Origin: CAZLBV01 sp964557845
GTDB lineage: Bacteria; Acidobacteriota; Aminicenantia; Aminicenantales; Aminicenantaceae
Length of the DNA stretch: 64,000 bases
Direction: 5' to 3'
Assembly: GCA_964557845.1 (NCBI GenBank)
Contig: CAZLBV010000215.1
Location: 4,425 to 68,424 of the forward strand
Shown piece by piece: positions 34,570 to 43,570 of the stretch. Numbering within the stretch: position 1 is the stretch's first letter; every line of letters starts with the position of its first letter. A program made the position numbers and the translations under genes. Below the pieces are notes generated by a model, which was given only the letters and a program-made list of their open reading frames with translations, was not told where the DNA came from and searched no databases.

Positions 34570-35010
34570 TCAGTTATAGGCTTCCATTATCTTTTTGTCT
34601 TCATTCATGAGATAATCCAGTTCTTTTCTGAATTTATCATCCCAAAAATTAAGCTTGTTATGAATTTCAAGATATTTCAGGGGAATAGGATGGGTTCCAA
34701 TAACAACAGGGACTCCGTACTGAGTTTCAATGTATTCTTTGAATTGAAATAGATAGGGACAAGGTGGGTACCCGACCACCAAACCAGTGGCCAGATGAAT
34801 GACTTCTGCGCCATTTTTTATCATTTCTTCTGGAACATATTCAATATTCCCCCCCGGGCATCCCCCGCAATAGGAATATCCTACGACCTCTATTTCTTCA
34901 TCTTTTGGATAACGAGCAAAACCTCCGGTCCGTTCCCGGACGGAACGGAAGCATTTCCCGCCACCGCATAACTGATAGCGTCCACATATTATGATGCCGA
35001 TTTTTTTCAT
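34570..35010 (-). CDS. CGGC-domain protein
   Basis: A 146-residue protein of the CGGC family (PF08821), named for the cysteine motif. ICGRYQLCGGGKCFRS at the start and YSYCGGCPGGNIEYV near residue 47 show the conserved cysteines, and VGYPPCPYL carries another. The family is predicted to bind a metal or Fe-S centre; the biochemical role is unknown. Ribosome site AGGAAA. The order Mrp ATPase, CGGC protein, zinc ribbon is repeated in other anaerobic genomes, as I recall. Confidence 0.88.
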   Translation of the reverse strand: MKKIGIIICGRYQLCGGGKCFRSVRERTGGFARYPKDEEIEVVGYSYCGGCPGGNIEYVPEEMIKNGAEVIHLATGLVVGYPPCPYLFQFKEYIETQYGVPVVIGTHPIPLKYLEIHNKLNFWDDKFRKELDYLMNEDKKIMEAYN

Positions 35011-35031
35011 TTTATTTCCTATTATTATTAA

Positions 35032-35838
35032 TTAATTTTTTCCGGTAGATTCCAAGATCCTTTCAGCGACTTCGAGAAAAGCCTTGGCTGTTTCTGACTC
35101 GGCAGTATCTTCTAAGAACGATTTGCCAATGTCGCCGAGGATTACGATCTGAGGATCAATGGGAATTCTTCCCAGAAAAGGAACACCCAATTCGCCAGCG
35201 GCTGTTTCGCCTCCGCCCTGTTTAAAAAGGTCGATCTTTTTACCACAATGGGGGCAGGTCAATCCGCTCATGTTTTCTATGATTCCATACACCTGTAAAT
35301 TCAATTTGCGGGCAAAGGCGACTGCCTTTCTTGAATCCATAAGAGAAACCTCTTGTGGGGTTGTAACCACAACTGCGCCGCTAGCAGGAATCAACTGGGC
35401 TACTGAAAGAGGTTCATCTCCTGTGCCTGGAGGCGAGTCGATAATCAGCCAATCAAGGTTTCCCCAATCAACGTCTCCAAGAAACTGCTGGATGGCTTTC
35501 ATCTTCATAGGCCCCCGCCAAATTACGGGGAGATCAGGGCTTTCGAGTAAAAAAGCCATAGATACGAGCTTTAAATTCTTATCCACCTGAACAGGTTTAA
35601 TTCCGTTAGGTGAAACATCAAGCCGTTTCGTCTCAACGCCCAGCATTTTTGCCAGGTTGGGCCCATGAATATCTACGTCTAATAATCCAACTTCTAATCC
35701 TTTTTTTTCAAAGGCATAAGCGAGGTTGGCAGCTACTGTGCTTTTCCCAACTCCTCCTTTTCCACTGAAAACAAGAAGTCGGTTTTTGATTTTTTCTAAA
35801 GCTTTCTTGATTTTTTCTGATTCATTTTCGTTTGGCAT
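35032..35838 (-). CDS. Mrp/NBP35-family Fe-S carrier ATPase
   Basis: A 268-residue P-loop ATPase (ApbC/NBP35 group). Walker A is [11 protein letters not shown] (about residue 25), switch II is [13 protein letters not shown] and the bridging cluster motif is CPHCGKK (near residue 200). It carries and delivers 4Fe-4S clusters. There is no N-terminal ferredoxin-like extension. The stop of the upstream NifX-like gene overlaps the start by one base, showing coupling. Confidence 0.93.
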   Translation of the reverse strand: MPNENESEKIKKALEKIKNRLLVFSGKGGVGKSTVAANLAYAFEKKGLEVGLLDVDIHGPNLAKMLGVETKRLDVSPNGIKPVQVDKNLKLVSMAFLLESPDLPVIWRGPMKMKAIQQFLGDVDWGNLDWLIIDSPPGTGDEPLSVAQLIPASGAVVVTTPQEVSLMDSRKAVAFARKLNLQVYGIIENMSGLTCPHCGKKIDLFKQGGGETAAGELGVPFLGRIPIDPQIVILGDIGKSFLEDTAESETAKAFLEVAERILESTGKN

Positions 35839-36557
35839 TATTCTTCTCTTTCCATGAAGTTTTCAAGGACATCTTTTACCTTTCCTGAGACTCCTGTGAT
35901 CATTTTAATTCCGGATTCCTGCAACACTTTATCTGCATTGGGTCCAAAGTCTCCGGTCATAACAAGTGATGGATTTTTTTCGGCAATAAATTGGGCTGCT
36001 TTAATTCCAGCGCCATGAGCAGTATCTATATATGGATTGGAGATCGCTTCAACCTGATCTGAACCAGGTGTCAAAAATAAGAAATATTGGGCTCTTCCGA
36101 ATTTCGGATCAACCTCGGAATCAATGGTGTTTCCCAGTGCAGTAATACATATCTTTGTACGGGTATCATGAGACAGGGATTGATGTTCGTGATGTTTAGG
36201 ATGTCCTTGATTCATATGGCGTTCGCTCCCGTGATCGCAAAGGTCTTCTCCAGGTTTCAGTTGGCCTAGCCTATATTTTTCGATAACTTCGTCGATCGGG
36301 CCTTGGACACCTATGATCGTTTGAATATTCTTTTTTCTAAACAATTCCTGGGCACGGGGGCCCATCCCACCGGTAATGATGAGATTGACCCCTCGCGCAC
36401 TTAAAAATTCTGGTAGAAACCCTGGTTGGTGACCCGGATTATCAATTTCTTCTTTTTGGGAGATCCGGTTATCTTCTATGTCAACTATTGTATACTTCGA
36501 ACACCGCCCAAAATGGGCGGCAACAAAACCATTCTCTGTAGAGACTGCAATTTTCAT
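35838..36557 (-). CDS. Tandem NifX/NafY (dinitrogenase FeMo-cofactor family) domain protein
   Basis: A 239-residue protein with two NifX-type domains (PF02579). The first ([22 protein letters not shown]) runs to about residue 95; a His-rich linker ([14 protein letters not shown]) follows, and the second begins near residue 130 ([21 protein letters not shown]) with [14 protein letters not shown] near the end. The family binds iron-molybdenum cofactor precursors in nitrogen fixers, but lone copies in anaerobes act in unknown Fe-S processes. No nif genes are present here. The linker could bind metal. Confidence 0.9.
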   Translation of the reverse strand: MKIAVSTENGFVAAHFGRCSKYTIVDIEDNRISQKEEIDNPGHQPGFLPEFLSARGVNLIITGGMGPRAQELFRKKNIQTIIGVQGPIDEVIEKYRLGQLKPGEDLCDHGSERHMNQGHPKHHEHQSLSHDTRTKICITALGNTIDSEVDPKFGRAQYFLFLTPGSDQVEAISNPYIDTAHGAGIKAAQFIAEKNPSLVMTGDFGPNADKVLQESGIKMITGVSGKVKDVLENFMEREE

Positions 36558-36617
36558 TCAAACCTCTTTATCATGATTCAGGGTATACTTTTTATCTTAG
36601 AAATTCAACATCAATAT

Positions 36618-36953
36618 TTATTTTGCTTTTTCTTCTTTTTCAATTTTACTGATTCTTTCTGAGAGATCTTTTAGCTCCTTTTCCATTAGGTCTTTTTCCT
36701 GTTTCAAATATCCGAGTTCTTCTTCTTGTGACATCGAAGGGGCACCTGCTCCATAGGGGTACCCTGGATAACCATAACCATAGCCATAAGGATTATATCC
36801 TCCCATTGGGTATCCCCAACCGTAACCTCTTCCGTATCCGCGTCCAAATCCGTATGACATATAACCCGGGTAAGTATATCCTGCGCAAAATCCTCTTGCA
36901 CGGCCTGTCATAGATCCGAAGCCCCAAGGTCCTGTTCTATCGCCTCCTGGCAT
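36618..36953 (-). CDS. DUF5320 Gly/Tyr-rich protein
   Basis: A protein of about 111 residues from ATG 36953, chosen because AAAGGAGG lies eight bases upstream (a GTG at 36962 is in frame but too close to the site). The N-terminal MPGGDRTGPWG and the Gly-Tyr-Pro repeat (YGRGYGWGYPMGGYNPYG) define DUF5320, and a coiled-coil C-terminus (LEELGYLK.. to the end) follows. DUF5320 genes regularly precede NifX/Mrp genes in anaerobes. The function is unknown; the aromatic repeat may form a flexible or phase-separating segment. Confidence 0.82.
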   Translation of the reverse strand: MPGGDRTGPWGFGSMTGRARGFCAGYTYPGYMSYGFGRGYGRGYGWGYPMGGYNPYGYGYGYPGYPYGAGAPSMSQEEELGYLKQEKDLMEKELKDLSERISKIEKEEKAK

Positions 36954-36967
36954 TTTCTTCACCTCCT

Positions 36968-37414
36968 TTATTGGCAGTTTTTACATAGACCGATAAATTC
37001 AATATTATGGTCCAATATCTTAAAAGAAAATTTAGCTTCCAATTTTTTTTCTGCTTTATTGATAAATTCTAATTCTTCTTCAACGAATTCTCTGTAATCA
37101 ATTATTTTGCCGCAGTTGGAACAGATCAAATGGTGATGATGATCAGATTTTTTTCCTGATCTGAATTCATATCTATTCTGTCCATCACCGATAGAAATTG
37201 TTTGTATCATTCCTGTTCGAGACAGTAAATCTAGTGTCCGGTATACTGTGGTAAGCCCCAGGCCAGGATAGATTTTTATCAATTCGCTATAGATGTCCTT
37301 GGCACTTAAATGCTTATTTGTCCGGATGAGCAGATCTACGATCGCCTGACGGGGTGCTGTCCACCTGCATACCTGTCCTCTGAACCGATGATGCCATTTG
37401 TTTGCTTTATACAA
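36968..37414 (-). CDS. fur: Fur-family metal-dependent transcriptional regulator
   Basis: A 148-residue Fur/PerR/Zur-type regulator. Residues 15-75 form a winged helix (TAPRQAIVDLL, GLTTVYRTLDLL). The metal sites are HHHHLICSNCGK and the C-terminal GLCKNC. A Gln is absent from the usual Fur spot and the histidine cluster resembles the Fe-responsive branch, but PerR cannot be excluded. A near-consensus Fur box and a promoter lie directly in front, so it is very likely autoregulated and controls the genes behind it. Confidence 0.93.
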   Translation of the reverse strand: MYKANKWHHRFRGQVCRWTAPRQAIVDLLIRTNKHLSAKDIYSELIKIYPGLGLTTVYRTLDLLSRTGMIQTISIGDGQNRYEFRSGKKSDHHHHLICSNCGKIIDYREFVEEELEFINKAEKKLEAKFSFKILDHNIEFIGLCKNCQ

Positions 37415-37430
37415 TTTAATCTTTCCTTTT

Positions 37431-37449
37431 GATAATGAAAACCATTATC
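37431..37449 (-). promoter_or_regulatory. Fur box (19-bp inverted repeat)
   Basis: GATAATGAAAACCATTATC matches the consensus GATAATGATAATCATTATC at 17 of 19 positions. It lies just downstream of the -10 of the promoter at 37456-37484 and overlaps the expected transcription start, an ideal position for repression of the fur-led operon. Confidence 0.9.
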
Positions 37450-37455
37450 ATTAAC

Positions 37456-37484
37456 AAATTACCTTAGGTACACTTATTTGTCAA
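37456..37484 (-). promoter_or_regulatory. Sigma-70-like promoter of the fur operon
   Basis: On the minus strand TTGACA (37484-37479), 17-bp spacer, TAATTT (37461-37456). The Fur box begins just after the -10. Confidence 0.6.
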
Positions 37485-37605
37485 GTTATAATTTTACCCA
37501 AACCCCTATTTACTTGTTTTATTTCCAATCTGCAAATTTTCATTTAAAATAATATCCTGGATCAGGATCATATAGTTGAAGGTAAAATCCACCTGTTGTA
37601 AAAGA

Positions 37606-37634
37606 TTGTCTTCATCCTTGGGTTATTATATACT
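37606..37634 (+). promoter_or_regulatory. Sigma-70-like promoter for queF
   Basis: TTGTCT at 37606-37611, 17-bp spacer, TATACT at 37629-37634. The start codon is only 18 bases past the -10, so the leader would be very short; no preQ1 riboswitch is seen. Confidence 0.45.
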
Positions 37635-37651
37635 TTTCAAAAGGATTGAAA

Positions 37652-38056
37652 ATGAAAGAATACGGAGAAAAAGAGGCAAAAGCAGGTCTGAGAGATGAAC
37701 TGCCCTCCTTAGCGACTTTTCCCAACCAGTTTTCTGATTATGAAATAAAAATTGAAATTCCTGAATTCACATCTATCTGCCCGAAAACAGGGCTTCCTGA
37801 TTTTGGAAAACTGACTATCCAATACATACCGATCGATCTGTGTCTTGAGTTAAAATCGTTAAAAATGTATATCCTTGCTTATAGAAATCTTGGTATATTT
37901 TACGAAAATGCAGTCAACCGGATACTGGAGGATATTGTTTCGGCCTGTAAGCCCGCCCAAGCAATTGTTACAGGAGAATTCACACCCAGGGGGGGGATAA
38001 GATCCATAATTGTGGTTCATTATCCCCGAAAAAAAACATTAAAAGAGAATAATTGA
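37652..38056 (+). CDS. queF: NADPH-dependent 7-cyano-7-deazaguanine reductase QueF
   Basis: A 134-residue enzyme of queuosine synthesis that reduces preQ0 to preQ1. The catalytic Cys43 is in TSICPKTGLPDFG (with Asp50), ELKSLKMYI gives the substrate-binding region, and EFTPRGGIRS follows near the C-terminus. This is the short unimodular QueF type. ATG 37652 is preferred (AAAGG upstream); a TTG six bases earlier is in frame. No other queuosine genes are nearby. Confidence 0.95.
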   Translation: MKEYGEKEAKAGLRDELPSLATFPNQFSDYEIKIEIPEFTSICPKTGLPDFGKLTIQYIPIDLCLELKSLKMYILAYRNLGIFYENAVNRILEDIVSACKPAQAIVTGEFTPRGGIRSIIVVHYPRKKTLKENN

Positions 38057-38136
38057 CAGGTTTCTGATCGGATTTAAATGGGACCAATCTTTTAGGTCGG
38101 CTGTTTATAATAACATCAATAGTTCTAAATTGATAC

Positions 38137-39069
38137 ATGACAAAATATAAAAAGATCGGATTGAGCGATGTTTTGATGTTATTAGTTGTAGTTGTATGGT
38201 CAGTTAATTTTCTGTTTGTGAAGCAATCATTGTTGGAACTCCCTCCACTTATATTCAATGGGATCAGATTGATGGTGGCAGCTATAACGTTGCTGATATT
38301 TGCAGCTGCCGCTGGAGAGAATTTTAAGGTTAAAAAAAGAGACATATGGAAAATATTCGTTCTTGGAATCATAGGGAATACTTTTTACCAGATATTTTTC
38401 ATCCTTGGCTTTGATTTGACCACAGCCTCCAATACATCTGTCATTTTAGCTATGACCCCTGTTTTTGTGGCTTTGCTGAGTACGATGATAAGACAAGAAA
38501 TACTCCACTGGGCTGTTTGGATAGGAATTTTTCTTTCCTTTGTTGGTTTGTATCTTGTTATTGCGGGAAAATCAGGCACTTTTCAGGTTTCCTGGGAGTA
38601 CATCCGGGGCGATGTGATCGTATTCTCTGGAGTATTTTTTTGGGCTTTTTATACCGTATTTTCCAAGCCGATGCTGGAGAGAATATCTCCCCTGAAATGG
38701 ACGGCTCTCACTATGTCTGCGGGAGCATTAATGTTCTTTTTAGTTTCCCTGAATAAAATAATTGTTTTTGACTTCCAGGGAGTATCTCTGGGGACCTGGA
38801 TAAAGTTGGGATATTCCGGTGTTTTCGCATTGGGCGTGGGCTATTTTATATGGTATTTGTCAGTAAAAAGAATTGGAAGCAGTAAGACATCTGTTTACTC
38901 CAATATGGTTCCTGTTTTTACTATTATTTTGTCCTATTTTTTTTTAAAAGAATCTGTTTCTTTCATCCAAGCTTTAGGTGCAGTCACGATCCTTACCGGA
39001 GTTTATCTTACCAGAGCTGGCGATAGATGGTTTGAACGAAAGAAAAAACTGCCGGAATATCCATATTAA
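38137..39069 (+). CDS. DMT-family (EamA) transporter
   Basis: A 310-residue inner-membrane protein with ten predicted helices in two five-helix EamA repeats. It begins with VLMLLVVVVWSVNFLFVKQSL and has a second-half repeat starting RGDVIVFSGVFFWAFYTVFSKP. Such proteins export amino acids or other metabolites; the substrate cannot be told. Its last four bases overlap the convergent glycoside hydrolase-like gene. Confidence 0.9.
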   Translation: MTKYKKIGLSDVLMLLVVVVWSVNFLFVKQSLLELPPLIFNGIRLMVAAITLLIFAAAAGENFKVKKRDIWKIFVLGIIGNTFYQIFFILGFDLTTASNTSVILAMTPVFVALLSTMIRQEILHWAVWIGIFLSFVGLYLVIAGKSGTFQVSWEYIRGDVIVFSGVFFWAFYTVFSKPMLERISPLKWTALTMSAGALMFFLVSLNKIIVFDFQGVSLGTWIKLGYSGVFALGVGYFIWYLSVKRIGSSKTSVYSNMVPVFTIILSYFFLKESVSFIQALGAVTILTGVYLTRAGDRWFERKKKLPEYPY

Positions 39070-40832
39070 ATCAACTTTTTTCTTATGATGATCTTTGCTA
39101 AGCGTTTGCGGATTTTTTGTAATTTCTGCGCATTATGGGAGAATGAGTAGGCATTCTTTATGAGATTTTTCATTTCAGATATTGCCTTCCTTCTGAGCCC
39201 GTTTTTCTCCAGGATGATCATATATTCATAATCCTCCATTCCCTCTCGTATCTGCTTAAGCCTGATGCTGGTTATGGGAATGTGAGTTTTTCCACCGATC
39301 TTATCAGGACTGCCCGGATAGAACAGGGTCCCGTCCCCATTGCCTCCGAAGTAATATTGATCTTTCCACGGATTGCCTTCGGTGTAAGCATAGATAGTGC
39401 TGAAATACAGCTCTCCATAGATGTCATAAAAGAAAGTCATCCATGACATGATCCTGTTCATGACTGCAGGATGATCGATCATGTAGGAAGGATAATCGGA
39501 TTCACATCGGTCATTTGGAGGCATGCCGGTGCAGCCATGGCTCATGCAGGATTGATACCACCAGAGCTCTTTTCCCTGATAGAGGATATGGTTGTAGCTT
39601 TTCCTTAGGTTTTTATTGTAGACATTGGAATAACACAGCTTGAAGGGTTTGCCATGAACACAGTTAACAATTGGAACCCAGATATCGATCTTATCTTTTA
39701 CACCATATTTCCGGGCCTCCTGAATATCGGTGGTAACCAATGTGCGGAGGGAAGGATCCGCCCGGTGGATCAAAGCTGCCCGGTTTATGATCAAGGTATA
39801 ATCTTCAGCTGTCTGAGGCTCATCAAAGGAATAGTCAAATAAAATATCAAACCATCCTTTGTTTTTAAAATGGGTTGAAAAATCTTTCCAAAAATCAATT
39901 TTTTGGAACTCTGATTTTCCTTTTTCTGGGATCTCGGCACTCGTCATTTTTGCATTTTGCAAACCGAAGGGGAGGTCTTTGCCTTCTAAAAATGGTCGCC
40001 AGGTACGGTCGAACCGGGTGAAATCGATCGGCATAGAACCATAGATCGACCAGTCCTCATGAAATACACTACTGAGGGTTAACCGGTGCATAAGGGCAGC
40101 GTCCAGGTACTTCATGGATAAAGGAATGATATCTTCATAATGGTTATCTGGATCATTAAAGTGTCCGAAGAGGACATCCCATCCGGAAAACCCAAACGCA
40201 GTAGGCAGACTGGAGATCGAAGGCAGAGTGAAGTCCCATACCGTTACTTTAAATTCAACCGGAATAACTGTATTCTGTTCAAGACATATGGAAATCTCTC
40301 CTTTATATAAACCTGAAGGGGTATCAGGAGGGATGAAAAGATCGACCCAGATCGCTCTGTTTTCATGAGCAGGAATATCGATCGGAAAGGCATTCCTCAT
40401 CTCTCTGCTGTGGACATCTTTTCTGGGGATCAGGGCATCGGGCCACCAACCTCTAGCTCCATCATAGTTGGATTTTTTATTTACTTTGATGAGTTCTTCC
40501 CGGTAGATTTTGATGTATTTAGCTGAGATCGAAGCAGCCCCATCCAGCCGTCTCGGAATCATATCAAGGATTTTTATTGGTCCTTCCACTGCGATCTGGA
40601 AAGATTCATATTCATTTTTGGCAGCATAGAGCTGGATCGTTTTCTTTTTTCCCACGGCTTGATGGGGGCGGATTTTTTTAGTTGAAGGGAAAAGGCCGTA
40701 AGTGACTGATTTGTTTTGGCCGTAAATATTGGATTGCACATTTAAAAAAACAATTAGGAAAAAACTAATAAATGTACACCAAAAGATCTTTTTGGCTGAC
40801 CGGGATCGGGAGAAATTATCTTTAGTATTCAA
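39066..40832 (-). CDS. Secreted DUF4091/GH123-like glycoside hydrolase-like protein
   Basis: A 588-residue secreted protein with a long N-terminal signal (hydrophobic segment, NIYGQ near the cleavage). It has an Ig-like N-terminal half, a TIM-barrel-like middle (FDYSFDEPQTAEDY, DIWVPIVNCV) and the C-terminal EGMEDYEYMIILEK motif of DUF4091. The family includes glycoside hydrolase 123-type and polysaccharide-linked proteins. The start codon appears to be TTG, overlapping the upstream GT-C gene stop (TTGA). It is probably part of a surface glycan locus. Confidence 0.72.
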   Translation of the reverse strand: MNTKDNFSRSRSAKKIFWCTFISFFLIVFLNVQSNIYGQNKSVTYGLFPSTKKIRPHQAVGKKKTIQLYAAKNEYESFQIAVEGPIKILDMIPRRLDGAASISAKYIKIYREELIKVNKKSNYDGARGWWPDALIPRKDVHSREMRNAFPIDIPAHENRAIWVDLFIPPDTPSGLYKGEISICLEQNTVIPVEFKVTVWDFTLPSISSLPTAFGFSGWDVLFGHFNDPDNHYEDIIPLSMKYLDAALMHRLTLSSVFHEDWSIYGSMPIDFTRFDRTWRPFLEGKDLPFGLQNAKMTSAEIPEKGKSEFQKIDFWKDFSTHFKNKGWFDILFDYSFDEPQTAEDYTLIINRAALIHRADPSLRTLVTTDIQEARKYGVKDKIDIWVPIVNCVHGKPFKLCYSNVYNKNLRKSYNHILYQGKELWWYQSCMSHGCTGMPPNDRCESDYPSYMIDHPAVMNRIMSWMTFFYDIYGELYFSTIYAYTEGNPWKDQYYFGGNGDGTLFYPGSPDKIGGKTHIPITSIRLKQIREGMEDYEYMIILEKNGLRRKAISEMKNLIKNAYSFSHNAQKLQKIRKRLAKIIIRKKLI

Positions 40833-42799
40833 AACCCTCTCTCAGGAAAAATAGTGTACAAATTACGGGGTTTAAAGGTTTGGATGCGGCTGTATATATT
40901 TTTAGCTTCCTGTGTCTGTCCTGTCCGGGTGTAGCAGAGAGCTAAATGGCCCAAGATGCGGAATCTGACTTTTGGATTTTTTTCTATTTGAAGGGCAGCT
41001 TCGAAACAAAAGGCGCCTTTTTGATAGTCTCTGCTCTTAACGAAAGCATTTCCCTGGGATATAAGCTCTGGTACACCGGGAACAGAAGGATGGCTACGCG
41101 AATAAAATTCTTCTAGAAAATCTTTGAATTCCAGGGAATAAAGGTGGAAAAATTCAAGGGGTCTTTTGATCAATTTTATGGATTTATCCCTTTCTTCAGG
41201 TAAAAGAATGGGATCCCCGGATCTTAGCCTTTCCTGATAAGAAAACAGGGGCTGGAGCAGGCCTTTATCGATTGTGCCGGTAAAAATATAAAACCTTCGC
41301 TCAGGAAAGCAGGAGAAAAGTTCTTGATTATTCTTACCCTGATCCCTTGCGTAGATAATATCATTATTCAATTCAGGATCGTTGTAAATAAACCCTGACC
41401 TCCACCAATATCCGGGGAAATATTCCATGGGATGATAGAGAAAATTCATAATAATTAAAGCATTATCCAATGAAAGTTCTCTCAAGTCTTTATGAATTTG
41501 TGATGTGGTTCCCTGGAAATCTTTATCGATATGGTAATAATACCAGTTCTGATCCTCTGGATGGATCCATTTGGGAAAATGAATGAAAAAAGCATGGATA
41601 GTTAAAAGAATTAATAGGAATATGCCGACTCTTTGAAGATTGGCGGTCGAAAGGTGTAAATTGCATCTTTTCAGAAGCTGGGGAATTTCCCTTATTCCTC
41701 TGGCACTAAGTAGAACGAATAAAGGCAAGGTCTCAAAGAAAAGCCGTGCGCCCAAAAGGATCAAGGCTGCCCAGTAAAAGAAGTTTCCCATAAAAAAACT
41801 TAAGATTCCGGCTCCCAGCAACAGATCCTTTTTTCTATATTCAGGCCGGATTTTTCTGATCAACAAAAGAGGAATTAGAGCTAAGAAAGATGAGAGCGGC
41901 CAGCCGAAAAGATGCTGGTTTATTTCTGATAAATTTTCGATGGTGTTGGTCACACCCAACATAGGTGTATGGGGGATGTCGGTAAAACCTGTTTTGTTAA
42001 ATCCGACACCATGGGTCTCTCCATATCGGACAGTATACCCCATACGAAAGGGATGTCCGTTGGTGGCTTGATTATACAGCATGAGAATGGATAAGCAAAT
42101 AACAGCCGCAATGATTGCCGCCGCCATATTTTTAAATTTTTTCCTTCCACAAGGAATAGATCGCACTAGAAAATAGATCAAAAAAGGAAAGGAGAACAGA
42201 ATGGTTGTATAAGGCCGAATAAGAAAAGCTGCTCCCCATCCTATTCCGGTCAGCAGTCCGTGGGTGATAGATGGGGACCGGAGCGATCGGAAAAGGAACA
42301 ACAGAAAAATTAAAAGGAAAAACATGCAGGATGTGTGAGAAAGAAAAGTTGAAGACATCAGAAGAAGCCATATAGATAATGATCCCAGTGCTGCGGTAAG
42401 TATCCCGGTTTTACGGTCGTAGATCTCTGTCCCCACCAAGTAGAAAAGTAGAATCGATACAAATCCCAAAAAAGGATTGACCAACCAAGGTATGCTGAGA
42501 AATAAAAATGGTACAAGGAGCAATGGGAATCCAGGTGGGTATTGGCTGTACCATTTGCCGTTATTTATGATATGCGGAAAATCAAAAGATTCCTTGCTGC
42601 AGGGAGAATCAACATAAAAATGACCGGATTTAAAGATCTTGGCTTGAAAGAGGTAACCGATTTCATCATGGATATGGGGAATATGATCAAGAACAAAATA
42701 TGAGAATAATCCTGAAAATAGAAAGACAAAGAGTGCTGCAGCCAAAACATTTTTGGGGAATCCCGGTTTCTCTATATCGGTTTTTTTTGATTTAGTCAC
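40829..42799 (-). CDS. Membrane GT-C glycosyltransferase-like protein with C-terminal TPR-type tail
   Basis: A 656-residue polytopic protein. Residues about 40-90 show HIHDEIGYLFQAKIF, with the GT-C first-loop Asp-Glu, then YPPGFPLLL. Around ten helices follow to about residue 430. The C-terminal part has soluble repeats, NAFVKSRDYQKGAFCFEAALQIEKN and CYTRTGQTQEAKNIYSRIQ, which are tetratricopeptide-like. The start is a GTG at 42799. It overlaps the DUF4091 gene and follows the remnant at 42805-42909. Confidence 0.72.
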   Translation of the reverse strand: MTKSKKTDIEKPGFPKNVLAAALFVFLFSGLFSYFVLDHIPHIHDEIGYLFQAKIFKSGHFYVDSPCSKESFDFPHIINNGKWYSQYPPGFPLLLVPFLFLSIPWLVNPFLGFVSILLFYLVGTEIYDRKTGILTAALGSLSIWLLLMSSTFLSHTSCMFFLLIFLLFLFRSLRSPSITHGLLTGIGWGAAFLIRPYTTILFSFPFLIYFLVRSIPCGRKKFKNMAAAIIAAVICLSILMLYNQATNGHPFRMGYTVRYGETHGVGFNKTGFTDIPHTPMLGVTNTIENLSEINQHLFGWPLSSFLALIPLLLIRKIRPEYRKKDLLLGAGILSFFMGNFFYWAALILLGARLFFETLPLFVLLSARGIREIPQLLKRCNLHLSTANLQRVGIFLLILLTIHAFFIHFPKWIHPEDQNWYYYHIDKDFQGTTSQIHKDLRELSLDNALIIMNFLYHPMEYFPGYWWRSGFIYNDPELNNDIIYARDQGKNNQELFSCFPERRFYIFTGTIDKGLLQPLFSYQERLRSGDPILLPEERDKSIKLIKRPLEFFHLYSLEFKDFLEEFYSRSHPSVPGVPELISQGNAFVKSRDYQKGAFCFEAALQIEKNPKVRFRILGHLALCYTRTGQTQEAKNIYSRIQTFKPRNLYTIFPERGF

Positions 42800-42804
42800 A
42801 GTTT

Positions 42805-42909
42805 TTAACAGTTCTCCAGGACTTGTTTATAAAGCTCTTTTAATCTTTCCAACTGATTTATGATGTTGTATTCTCTTTCGATCTCGAAAACAAGAAAATC
42901 TTTACGCAT
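42805..42909 (-). pseudogene. Deletion scar: aminotransferase start fused to a glycosyltransferase-type tail
   Basis: A 34-codon frame. The first residues (MRKDFLVFE) match the start of the DegT aminotransferase pseudogene 5 kb away (MRDNFLVFG), and the remainder (INQLERLKELYKQVLEN) is a typical C-terminal helix of a family 4 glycosyltransferase. The stop lies just before the GT-C gene start, so the tail keeps the place of a former upstream gene. It lacks a ribosome site and follows a copy of the duplicated promoter. A deletion joining two genes is the simplest reading. Confidence 0.5.
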
Positions 42910-42965
42910 GTTTTTTTTTATCCGTTATGCCCCTTCATCAATTCCTCTAATCATATCAGAAAAAG

Positions 42966-42994
42966 TATATAACATATGCCCTGAACCAAGTCAA
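42966..42994 (-). promoter_or_regulatory. Sigma-70-like promoter, duplicated leader copy A
   Basis: On the minus strand TTGACT (42994-42989), 17-bp spacer, TATATA (42971-42966). The bases beyond the hexamers resemble those of the promoter at 48122-48150: TTGACTT, TCAGG, CAT, TTTTTC and GAT are shared at the same offsets, about 65-70% identity over some 90 bases including the untranslated leader. Confidence 0.65.
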
Positions 42995-43182
42995 AGAGGT
43001 GCTGTAGAGGTACTGTAGATAGGGGCTAACATAAGGAGGGTTTTACTGATGCTTTGCGATAAAACACTAAATATTAAGGCAGTCTGTTTGAATTAATCTT
43101 TTAATAAAAATTATGTATACTTTAATAAAACCAAGAGGAGCTTTCCTTCGAGAAATTGACATCCAGGGCAAAGAGATTAATT

Positions 43183-43496
43183 TTACATGGCGGCCTGAGA
43201 GCATGTGATCTTAACAGCTATTGGCCAGGCCGGGCCCCAACTGTAAAACCGGTTTGAGAATTTAGGATAGGATTGGAGTTCTTCAGACAGGCAGACGATC
43301 TGAATGGTTTCCATTCTGGCATCCGTAATGTGAAGTCTATTTTCTTCCTCACTCACTTTCCCAGGAAAAATCAGTAGCTTTTCCAGGTATTTCCTGTTTT
43401 GGAGTGGGGATCTCTCCCCGGCCGATAAAAGATCTTGCTTTGCCCACCAGACATGCGTTTCTCGGTCACGCCTTTGCTTATTTTATGGTTTGCCAT
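43183..43496 (-). pseudogene. Orphan frameshifted gene remnant
   Basis: The minus-strand frame 43482-43183 is open for 99 codons with protein-like composition (THVWWAKQDLLSAG, LEKLLIFPGKVSEEEN, FYSWGPAWPIAVKI) but has no proper start. An ATG at 43496 in another frame opens MANHKISKGVTEK. One frameshift near codon 12 would join them into a protein of about 104 residues. I cannot name the family. The adjacent stretches 42995-43182 and 43497-43570 hold no feature I can support. Confidence 0.4.
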
Positions 43497-43570
43497 TTAT
43501 AAAATAGCATGAAGCATAAATCCAGCGCATTTATTAACGAATTCAACACCGTTTATTTCAATAAACATAA

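Noticed and set aside
37485..37651. preQ1 riboswitch upstream of queF
   Set aside because: No matching stem and A-rich tail; the leader expected from the promoter would be too short.
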